Shown here piece after piece: positions 58,065-64,000 of a stretch of DNA of 64,000 nucleotides (its first letter is position 1; each line of letters opens with the position of its first letter). Below the pieces are notes generated by a model. The model did not search any database and was not told the DNA's origin. It worked only from the letters and a program-made list of their open reading frames with translations. The position numbers and the translations under genes are program-made. The DNA comes from an uncultured Novosphingobium sp. Lineage in GTDB: Bacteria; Pseudomonadota; Alphaproteobacteria; Sphingomonadales; Sphingomonadaceae. The stretch covers positions 17,569-81,568 of the forward strand of contig CAMPHR010000011.1 in NCBI GenBank assembly GCA_946886075.1. The letters are read 5' to 3'.

Positions 58065-58337
58065 GATGAGAAACCCCCGCCTTCGGCCGGGCTATTGGCA
58101 AATTCACATGCAATTTCATAGACCTTTGCCAGTATTTTTTTACATCAGATGAAGGATGATCTGCAGCGCCTTGAATGCGCATAGATCGCGCGATTTCCGC
58201 CGAGCTGCTCCGATGATGCGTTGGATGGAATCGTCTGGTGGGTGGGGTGGTGCTATCGTCGCAACCGCCGGAAAGACGACTCGACAAGAGCTGCGGCACC
58301 CCAACCAGTCTCGTGAGCGATAGGTAGGAGGGCGTGA
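58065..58337. other. Intergenic region before the micro-gene
   Basis: 273 bp between the NfrB-like start and the 59-residue gene. It holds a weak GC hairpin near 58080 and an A/T-rich spot near 58130-58145, the latter possibly promoter-like for either side. No gene is supported. Confidence 0.4.
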
Positions 58338-58517
58338 ATGGTCGGAGAGATGGATGTCAATTACCTCCTGCACAGGCAGCAGGTATCATTGATACGAGCG
58401 CAAATGAGCCGCTCTAAAAAGGGCCGCGCGGCCTATGAAGGTCTCGCGCGCGGCTATGGCGATCAGATCGACGCCTATCGCGAGGAAAATGTGCGCCTTG
58501 TAAACCCGGCGCACTGA
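58338..58517 (+). CDS. 59-residue micro-protein
   Basis: ATG 58338 to TGA 58517, with GGAGG about seven bases upstream. The predicted sequence opens MVGEMDVNYLLHRQQVSLI, followed by a basic AQMSRSKKGRAAYEGL helix and DQIDAYREENVRL. It is amphipathic and helical with no membrane segment. Similar short proteins seem common in sphingomonads, though I recall this only by eye. Function unknown. Confidence 0.65.
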   Translation: MVGEMDVNYLLHRQQVSLIRAQMSRSKKGRAAYEGLARGYGDQIDAYREENVRLVNPAH

Positions 58518-58530
58518 TCGTCGCGGAGGC

Positions 58531-58929
58531 CTAGCGCCGCTGGATCAATCTTTCCAGCGACCGGGGATGGGTATCGTCGGGACCGCATTCTTTTTCGAGC
58601 ACGGCCTTGATACGCTCCAGCTCTGCTTCTGTCAGATGTTCGATGCCGATGAAGTCGTTGCGCGCTTCGGCGATCGCCCGGATCAGCTCGTCCAGCTTTG
58701 CCTGGATTGCTGATCCGTCGCGGTTTTGGGCATTTTGGATCAGGAACACCATCAGGAAGGTCACGATCGTCGTGCCGGTATTGATGATGAGCTGCCACGT
58801 GTCGGAATAGTGGAACAGCGGACCGGTGAAGATCCAGCCGATGATGACTGCCGACGCGAGAATGAAGGCGAGGGGCTGGCCCGACCAGCTGGCGACCCGA
58901 TGTGCGAAGGCTCCAAAAATCTTGTCCAT
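58531..58929 (-). CDS. Low-affinity iron permease family membrane protein
   Basis: 132 residues with two hydrophobic spans (about 18-37 and 48-66). FGAFAHRVASWSGQPLAFILASAVIIGW and NTGTTIVTFLMVFLIQNAQNRD match the low-affinity iron permease family, PF04120. Bacterial members are short and their transport role is not well tested. Confidence 0.85.
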   Translation of the reverse strand: MDKIFGAFAHRVASWSGQPLAFILASAVIIGWIFTGPLFHYSDTWQLIINTGTTIVTFLMVFLIQNAQNRDGSAIQAKLDELIRAIAEARNDFIGIEHLTEAELERIKAVLEKECGPDDTHPRSLERLIQRR

Positions 58930-58991
58930 GCAGTGCTCCCCGTGTCGATCTATTTACCCTGTGTTCAGGCAGTGATTGCCATGAAGCGTGA

Positions 58992-59327
58992 ATGACGGCC
59001 ATATCCCTCCGCGCATTCGCGCTCACACTGCCTGCAGCGGCTCTGATCCTGTCTTCATGCGCGACCGTATCGCCCGAATCGAGGGTGCGGGCGGGGCTGC
59101 TCGAAGCCGGGCTTTCGCCCCGGATGGCGGGATGCATGGCCGAGCGGATGGTCGATCGGTTGAGCCTGATGCAGCTGCGGCGTGTGCAGTCGCTCGCCTC
59201 GCTCCGCAATTCGCACACGGGCGATTTGACCTTTGATCGCTTCCTCTACAAGCTCCGCGCGCTGGAGGACCCGGAGATATTCGCGGTAACCAGCAAGGCG
59301 GCAGTTGCCTGCGCCTTGCTCGACTGA
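58992..59327 (+). CDS. Putative small lipoprotein
   Basis: 111 residues. The N-terminal hydrophobic stretch ends in LILSSC at about residue 23, a good lipobox. The mature part is helical with AGLLEAGLSPRMAGCMAERMVDRLS and LRRVQSLASL. No family recognised. It ends before the sucC regulatory region. Confidence 0.7.
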   Translation: MTAISLRAFALTLPAAALILSSCATVSPESRVRAGLLEAGLSPRMAGCMAERMVDRLSLMQLRRVQSLASLRNSHTGDLTFDRFLYKLRALEDPEIFAVTSKAAVACALLD

Positions 59328-59329
59328 TC

Positions 59330-59350
59330 ACCTGATCAGGATCATCAGGT
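59330..59350. terminator. Inverted repeat ACCTGAT/ATCAGGT after the lipoprotein gene
   Basis: Seven-base arms separated by seven bases. No T run follows, so it is only a possible terminator or a binding site, and it lies close to the next palindrome. Confidence 0.4.
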
Positions 59351-59359
59351 CCTCAGCAG

Positions 59360-59375
59360 TTTGCAATTTTGCAAA
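59360..59375. promoter_or_regulatory. Perfect palindrome TTTGCAATTTTGCAAA upstream of sucC
   Basis: Seven-base arms with a two-base spacer, 90 bp before the sucC ATG. A related half-site TTTGCGAAA follows at 59381-59389. The spacing and sequence resemble an operator, perhaps for a short-chain acyl or TCA-cycle regulator, but the regulator cannot be named from this sequence. Confidence 0.5.
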
Positions 59376-59464
59376 GTGCGTTTGCGAAATCATGCTGGAG
59401 TCCTGCGCCTTGCTGTGCTTTAGCCCGCCCAACAGCTTTTCAGACAAAAGGACGGGCCGGGCCC

Positions 59465-60664
59465 ATGAACATTCACGAATATCAGGCTAAGGAACTGCTG
59501 GCGAAATATGGCGCGCCGATCGCGCAGGGTTTCGCTGCATTCTCGGTCGATGAAGCGGTAGAGGCCGCCAAGAAGCTGCCCGGGCCGCTCTATGTCGTGA
59601 AGTCGCAGATCCACGCCGGTGGCCGCGGCAAGGGCAAGTTCAAGGAACTGGCTCCCGAAGCGAAGGGCGGCGTCCGCCTGGCCTTCAACCTCGATGAAGT
59701 GAAGGCCCACGCCACCGATATGCTTGGCAACACGCTGGTCACCATCCAGACCGGCGAAGCAGGCAAGCAGGTCAACCGTCTGTACATCACCGACGGCGCC
59801 GACATCGCGAAGGAATTCTACCTCGCGCTTCTGGTCGATCGTGGCAGCAGCCGCATCGCGTTCGTCGTATCAACCGAAGGCGGCATGGACATTGAAGAGG
59901 TCGCCCACTCGACCCCGGAAAAGATCCACACCTTCACCGTCGATCCCGCAGCCGGTTTCCAGCCGCACCACGGCCGTTCGGTCGCCGCCGCGCTGGGCCT
60001 GACCGGCGATCAGGCGAAGCAGGCCGCCAAGGTTGCTTCTTCGCTCTATGCCGCGTTCCTCGACACTGATGCCGAGCAGATCGAAGTCAATCCGCTGGCG
60101 CTGACCGAGCAGGGCAACCTGCTGGTGCTCGACGCCAAGGTCGGTTTCGACGGCAACGCCATGTTCCGTCACAAGGACATTGCCGAGCTGCGCGACCTGA
60201 CCGAGGAAGATCCGGCCGAAGTCGAAGCGAGCGAATATGACCTCGCCTACATCAAGCTGGACGGTAACATCGGTTGCATGGTGAACGGCGCGGGCCTGGC
60301 CATGGCGACGATGGACATCATCAAGCTGAACGGTGAATTCCCGGCCAACTTCCTGGACGTCGGTGGCGGCGCTTCCAAGGAGAAGGTGACTGCGGCCTTC
60401 AAGATCATCCTGAAGGACCCGGCGGTGAAGGGCATTCTCGTCAACATCTTCGGTGGCATCATGAAGTGCGACATCATTGCCGAGGGCATCGTCGCCGCCG
60501 CCAAGGAAGTTGACCTGTCGGTTCCCCTGGTCGTTCGCCTGGAAGGCACGAACGTCCAGCAGGGCAAGGACATTCTGGCCTCGTCCGGCCTCGCCATCGT
60601 CCCTGCGGACGACCTGGGCGACGCGGCAAAGAAGATCGTGGCGGAAGTGAGGAAGGCAGCCTGA
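59465..60664 (+). CDS. sucC: Succinate--CoA ligase, ADP-forming, beta subunit
   Basis: 399 residues. [20 protein letters not shown], the [14 protein letters not shown] loop and the [13 protein letters not shown] and [10 protein letters not shown] motifs are standard. It forms the TCA-cycle enzyme with SucD; sucD is not adjacent, as etfB follows. ATG 59465 fits the family start. Confidence 0.97.
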   Translation: MNIHEYQAKELLAKYGAPIAQGFAAFSVDEAVEAAKKLPGPLYVVKSQIHAGGRGKGKFKELAPEAKGGVRLAFNLDEVKAHATDMLGNTLVTIQTGEAGKQVNRLYITDGADIAKEFYLALLVDRGSSRIAFVVSTEGGMDIEEVAHSTPEKIHTFTVDPAAGFQPHHGRSVAAALGLTGDQAKQAAKVASSLYAAFLDTDAEQIEVNPLALTEQGNLLVLDAKVGFDGNAMFRHKDIAELRDLTEEDPAEVEASEYDLAYIKLDGNIGCMVNGAGLAMATMDIIKLNGEFPANFLDVGGGASKEKVTAAFKIILKDPAVKGILVNIFGGIMKCDIIAEGIVAAAKEVDLSVPLVVRLEGTNVQQGKDILASSGLAIVPADDLGDAAKKIVAEVRKAA

Positions 60665-60699
60665 GGCACTTTCCAGCCATTTGAACAGACACCATGGGG

Positions 60700-60727
60700 C
60701 GCAGGCGGTCTTTAGGGGCCGCCTGCG
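60700..60727 (+). terminator. Hairpin after sucC
   Basis: Stem CGCAGGCGG / CCGCCTGCG with a short loop, in the 111-bp gap before etfB. The T content downstream is low, so termination is uncertain. Confidence 0.5.
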
Positions 60728-60775
60728 TCCTTGTCCGCATATGCGGGCATTGGCGTGAAACGAAAGGATGTTGCG

Positions 60776-61525
60776 ATGAAGATCCTTGTGCCCGTGAAGC
60801 GGGTCATTGACTATAATGTGAAGCCGCGTGTGAAGGCGGACGGTACGGGCGTCGATCTGGCGAACGTCAAGATGAGCATGAACCCGTTCGACGAGATCGC
60901 GGTTGAGGAAGCTATCCGCCTGAAGGAAAAGGGCGTGGCGACCGAGGTCGTGGCCGTATCGGTTGGCGTTGCGAAGGCGCAGGAAACGCTGCGTACCGCG
61001 CTCGCCATGGGCGCGGATCGCGCGATCCTGATCCAGACCGACGATGAAGTCGAACCGCTGGGCGTCGCCAAGCTGCTCGTCAAGGTGCAGGAAGAAGAAC
61101 AGGCTGGCCTGATCATCCTGGGCAAGCAGGCGATCGATGACGACAGCAACCAGACCGGCCAGATGCTGGCGGCTCTGCTGAACCTGCCGCAGGGCACGTT
61201 CGCATCGAAGGTCGAGGTTGAGGGCGACAAGGTCAGCGTGACCCGCGAAGTCGATGGCGGTCTGGAGACGGTCAAGCTGAACATCCCCGCGATCGTCACC
61301 ACCGACCTGCGTTTGAACGAGCCGCGCTATGCTTCGCTGCCCAACATCATGAAGGCGAAGAGCAAGCCGCTGGCGACCAAGGCGCCCGCCGATTATGGCG
61401 TCGATATTTCGCCGCGTCTGGAAACGCTGAAGGTCACCGAGCCCGCCAAGCGTTCGGCTGGCGTCAAGGTTGCCGATGTCGATGAACTGGTCGCGAAGCT
61501 CAAGGCTCTGGGAGTTGCAGCATGA
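60776..61525 (+). CDS. etfB: Electron transfer flavoprotein beta subunit
   Basis: 249 residues. [43 protein letters not shown], and [20 protein letters not shown] are ETF beta motifs, including the AMP-binding region. It overlaps etfA by four bases (ATGA). It carries electrons from acyl-CoA dehydrogenases to the quinone pool. Confidence 0.97.
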   Translation: MKILVPVKRVIDYNVKPRVKADGTGVDLANVKMSMNPFDEIAVEEAIRLKEKGVATEVVAVSVGVAKAQETLRTALAMGADRAILIQTDDEVEPLGVAKLLVKVQEEEQAGLIILGKQAIDDDSNQTGQMLAALLNLPQGTFASKVEVEGDKVSVTREVDGGLETVKLNIPAIVTTDLRLNEPRYASLPNIMKAKSKPLATKAPADYGVDISPRLETLKVTEPAKRSAGVKVADVDELVAKLKALGVAA

Positions 61526-62451
61526 AGACGCTCGTTTGGGTTGAACATGAGGGCGGCGCCGTCAAGGACGCGACGCTTTCCGCCGTCACCGCCGCTGCGA
61601 AGCTGGGTGAAGTGCATCTGCTGGTCGCTGGCGCTGGCGTCGGCGGCGTGGGTGAAGCCGCTGCGAAGATCGCTGGCGTGGGCAAGGTCCATGTCGCCGA
61701 TGACGCGGCTTTCGGTCATGCGCTGGCCGAGAATGTCGCGCCGCTGATCGTCGAGCTGATGGGCAGCCATGACGCGTTTGTCGCGCCTGCCACCAGCAAC
61801 GGCAAGAATATCGCGCCGCGCGTCGCGGCTCTGCTTGACGTCATGCAGATCAGCGACATTCTTTCGGTTGAAAGCGAAGACACCTTCACGCGCCCGATCT
61901 ATGCGGGCAATGCGATCGCTACGGTCAAGTCGAAGGATGCGAAGAAGGTCATCACCGTGCGCGGCACCGCTTTTGAGAAGGCGGCTCGTGAGGGTGGATC
62001 GGGCGCGGTGGAAGCCGTTGCTTCGACCGGCGACAAGGGGCTGTCGAGCTTCGTTGGTGCTGAGATCGCCAAGCAGGAGCGGCCGGAACTGACCTCGGCC
62101 AAGATCATCGTGTCGGGTGGCCGTGCGTTGAAGGATGGGCCGACTTTTGAGGAGGTCATCTATCCGCTGGCGGACAAGCTGGGTGCGGCGGTTGGCGCTT
62201 CGCGCGCTGCTGTCGATGCTGGTTATGTGCCGAACGACTATCAGGTCGGTCAGACGGGTAAGATCGTGGCTCCGGAAGTGTATATCGCCGTGGGTATTTC
62301 CGGGGCGATCCAGCATCTGGCGGGGATGAAGGATTCGAAGACCATCATCGCCATCAACAAGGACGAGGATGCACCGATTTTCCAGGTGGCGGATATCGGC
62401 TTGGTGGGTGATCTGTTCAAGGTTGTGCCGGAGCTGACCGGCAAGCTGTAA
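61522..62451 (+). CDS. etfA: Electron transfer flavoprotein alpha subunit
   Basis: 309 residues. The C-terminal FAD domain shows [67 protein letters not shown] and [20 protein letters not shown], all highly conserved. The N-terminal domain is shorter and less conserved. A terminator follows. Confidence 0.97.
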   Translation: MKTLVWVEHEGGAVKDATLSAVTAAAKLGEVHLLVAGAGVGGVGEAAAKIAGVGKVHVADDAAFGHALAENVAPLIVELMGSHDAFVAPATSNGKNIAPRVAALLDVMQISDILSVESEDTFTRPIYAGNAIATVKSKDAKKVITVRGTAFEKAAREGGSGAVEAVASTGDKGLSSFVGAEIAKQERPELTSAKIIVSGGRALKDGPTFEEVIYPLADKLGAAVGASRAAVDAGYVPNDYQVGQTGKIVAPEVYIAVGISGAIQHLAGMKDSKTIIAINKDEDAPIFQVADIGLVGDLFKVVPELTGKL

Positions 62452-62460
62452 ATATTAGCT

Positions 62461-62480
62461 GGAGGGGGCTTGCTCCCTCC
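62461..62480 (+). terminator. First hairpin after etfA
   Basis: GGAGGG / CCCTCC stem 10 bp after the etfA stop. Together with the next hairpin it may form tandem terminators. Confidence 0.55.
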
Positions 62481-62501
62481 GGTTGTTGTTTCGGCGAAAA
62501 A

Positions 62502-62533
62502 GGGGCGTGGCGGTGAGCTGCGCCCCTTTTTTT
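62502..62533 (+). terminator. Rho-independent terminator after etfBA
   Basis: GGGGCG / CGCCCC stem followed by TTTTTTT on the plus strand. It ends the etfBA transcript. Confidence 0.85.
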
Positions 62534-62831
62534 GTTTGGAGGCAGGGTAGCTGTGGCCTGATCTGACGGCGCGGCTCTTGCAGCTTTGCGGATGGGGGAA
62601 TTAGTCCGCCCGCCAACGGCGCCGCGAAAGGGGGAGAACGCGGAGCCGGGCGGGCGGTGGCCAGCGGCCAGAGGGATGAGCCGCCGGATATGAAATTTTT
62701 GGATCGTCAGCTTTTGCTTTGGCATGATCAGCCTCGGCGTCTGCGATCGAGCAGGGCCGAGTTGATCAACCACTGGTCGGCGTCAGCACCGCGCCGCGGT
62801 TCAATTCGCGGCGGGGCGGACGCAGGCCGGT
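62534..62831. other. Gene-free stretch after the etfBA terminator
   Basis: About 300 bp with no supported gene. A short ORF from 62690 opens MKFLDRQLLLWHD but then runs into low-complexity Arg/Ser/Trp sequence overlapping the next gene, and an antisense ORF spans the terminator. GC-rich hairpin-forming segments occur near 62640-62670. Confidence 0.5.
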
Positions 62832-63068
62832 TCAGCTGGCGAGGGGCGCGCTGGACGTGGTGTGGCGCGGAGCGGTGGGAGTGACCGCGGGGGACAGGTC
62901 GCTGCCGCTGAGGCTGCTGCTGGAGGTGCCGGTGCGGCTGGAGAGGTCGCCGCGTACCTGGTTGTAGCGGCCGACGAGGTCTTCCTTGAACTCGGTCAGC
63001 TTGCCTTCGTCATACAGCTTCTTGCCGACATAACCGGCGATGGCGCCGAAAATCAGAGTGCGGATCAT
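62832..63068 (-). CDS. Small membrane-associated protein, unknown function
   Basis: 78 residues from ATG 63068. MIRTLIFGAIAGYVGKKLYDEGKLTEFKEDL is a hydrophobic N-terminus followed by a charged helix, then a Ser/Thr-rich tail. It resembles small YtxH-like membrane stress proteins, but the match is weak. The RBS region is GGTAAGGAG before the start. Confidence 0.6.
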   Translation of the reverse strand: MIRTLIFGAIAGYVGKKLYDEGKLTEFKEDLVGRYNQVRGDLSSRTGTSSSSLSGSDLSPAVTPTAPRHTTSSAPLAS

Positions 63069-63261
63069 TTGGTCTAGCTCCTTACCGGATGTTCCTGTCA
63101 CGTTCGCGGGGATAACCGGTCAGGACGTGTGGAGTTCCGGGCGCTTCGGGAGTAATCGACAAGATGAGCGGCTGTGGCGATATGCGGGACTTTGGCGGTG
63201 GAGGCGGCGCTTTGGCAGGATTGCTCTAGCCGGGTCGTCTTTTGACCGGCTTTGGATGAGT

Positions 63262-63310
63262 GCCTTCGACAGGCTCAGGGAAGGGCTTCGACAAGCTCAG
63301 CCTGAACGGG
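63262..63310. repeat. Two adjacent copies of the TTCGACAAGCTCAGG repeat
   Basis: CCTTCGACAGGCTCAGGG and CTTCGACAAGCTCAGCC in tandem, the same family as at 2641-2720. Confidence 0.8.
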
Positions 63311-63320
63311 GGTCGGGCCT

Positions 63321-63572
63321 TTAGGCGCTCGCGGAAGCCTGTTCGGGCAGGGTGGTGTCCTCGGCCTGCTCGGTCGCGGCGTTTTCTTCGGCGAGCGCGG
63401 CGGCGGCGGCTTCGCGGCGGGCGCGGTTGCGGTCGGCGAGGTCCTGGCGCTCTGCCATGGCGAGGAAGCCAGCTTCCGAACGGAGGCAACGGTCGCGGAC
63501 ATTGGCGAGGGTGGCGGCGTCCGCTTCGCTGCGGGCATTGGCGGCGAGGGCGCGATAATCGGGGTGAGTCAT
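63321..63572 (-). CDS. Small Ala/Glu/Arg-rich protein, unknown function
   Basis: 83 residues, helical and charged (RDRCLRSEAGFLAMAERQDLADRNRARREAAAAAL). No membrane segment. It lies 71 bp downstream of the cold-shock gene in the same direction and may be cotranscribed. Confidence 0.6.
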   Translation of the reverse strand: MTHPDYRALAANARSEADAATLANVRDRCLRSEAGFLAMAERQDLADRNRARREAAAAALAEENAATEQAEDTTLPEQASASA

Positions 63573-63643
63573 GGGCGCTCCTTCTTCAAAAATTAATGTG
63601 CCCGGGCGCCATGGGAGCGGCGCCCGGACGGATCGGCAGAGCC

Positions 63644-63856
63644 TTATTCGGCGTGCGCGATGTTCACGGCCGCCATCTTGCCGCGACGGTCCTGCTCCAG
63701 ATCATAGGTCACGCGGTCCTTTTCGCGCAGCGTGGCCAGGCCAGCGCGCTCGACAGCGGTGATGTGGACGAACGCGTCGGGGGTGCCGTCGTCAGGGGCG
63801 ATGAAGCCATAGCCCTTGTCGGCGTTGAAGAATTTGACGGTTCCGGTGATGCTCAT
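63644..63856 (-). CDS. Cold-shock domain protein
   Basis: 70 residues. GTVKFFNADKGYGFIAPDDG is RNP1, and DAFVHITAVERAG contains RNP2. Single-stranded nucleic-acid-binding OB fold. The sequence is a typical alphaproteobacterial CspA-type protein. A 5' leader of up to 144 bp remains at the window edge. Confidence 0.95.
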   Translation of the reverse strand: MSITGTVKFFNADKGYGFIAPDDGTPDAFVHITAVERAGLATLREKDRVTYDLEQDRRGKMAAVNIAHAE

Positions 63857-64000
63857 GGTAGTTCCTTCGTTCGTACGGTCTATCCAGCGTGGACGGACCG
63901 GTCGCTAGAGGGGCAGGGAAAGAAGGAAGTTTGGTGCCGCAAAGCGCCGAAAGACCGTCGATTTGCGTCTGTAGCAGGGGACATGTGGGGGCTGGGGGAG

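Noticed and set aside
62417..62773. 118-residue minus-strand ORF near the etfA end
   Set aside because: Spans the etfBA terminator and has a low-complexity composition.
62657..62884. 75-residue plus-strand ORF after etfA
   Set aside because: Arg/Ser/Trp-rich, no family, overlaps the following minus-strand gene.

Overview
The window is high-GC chromosomal DNA from an alphaproteobacterium of the sphingomonad group (Sphingomonadaceae, perhaps Sphingobium). The strongest taxonomic signal is a 420-residue serine palmitoyltransferase at 21984-23246, closely resembling the soluble Sphingomonas enzyme, with a dedicated acyl carrier protein beside it. Also consistent are the dcw cluster with ddl between murB and ftsQ, a TIGR02186/TSUP pair, an NDUFS4-type complex I subunit gene, a pyrB-pyrX pair, and many copies of the palindromic repeats typical of these genomes (TTCGACAAGCTCAGG, CTCCTGCGAAAGCAGGAG, and CCCTCTCCCGC types). 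Most genes are core metabolism or housekeeping. No phage, insertion sequence, CRISPR array or plasmid backbone was seen.

Layout. 1-10047: end of the division and cell-wall cluster (murD'-ftsW-murG-murC-murB-ddl-ftsQ-ftsA-ftsZ, plus strand), closed by a terminator. 10096-13357: a TPR-SPOR envelope protein, a dGTPase and a small helical protein. 13429-18980: a tandem glycine riboswitch and the glycine-cleavage operon gcvT-gcvH-gcvPA-gcvPB with a DUF938 methyltransferase. 19026-24020: a Tam41-like nucleotidyltransferase candidate, a hybrid histidine kinase, spt and its ACP, and an NDUFS4-like protein. 24080-31585: hrpB, a TSUP permease, polyprenyl diphosphate synthase, chorismate mutase, an EamA permease, ccmB-ccmA and a zincin. 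31626-37674: pterin dehydratase, a lipoprotein, a patatin, an EEP nuclease, radA and cvpA.

37688-48589: an atypical SDR (possibly ceramide reductase), proB, obgE, a GNAT enzyme, rpmA-rplU, two small membrane proteins, a YbaL-type antiporter, an Fe-S photolyase and a DEAD-box helicase. 48590-53361: rplA, rplK, nusG, secE, tRNA-Trp, then pyrX and pyrB (all minus strand). 53443-59327: DUF488, TIGR02186 and TSUP, an NfrA/NfrB-like exopolysaccharide pair, and small proteins. 59465-62533: sucC, etfB and etfA. 62832-63856: three short genes including a cold-shock protein.

How it fits together. The clearest coherent units are the division/peptidoglycan operon, the glycine-responsive gcv operon and the sphingolipid entry step (spt plus ACP). 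I found no compelling evidence for a wholly new multi-gene system. The best candidates for new biology are the Tam41-like protein at 19026-19910, the reduced NfrA/NfrB pair, the catalytically dead dihydroorotase with a 36-bp tandem duplication at its junction with pyrB, two conserved-looking micro-proteins of 41 and 59 residues, and a perfect TTTGCAA palindrome upstream of sucC.
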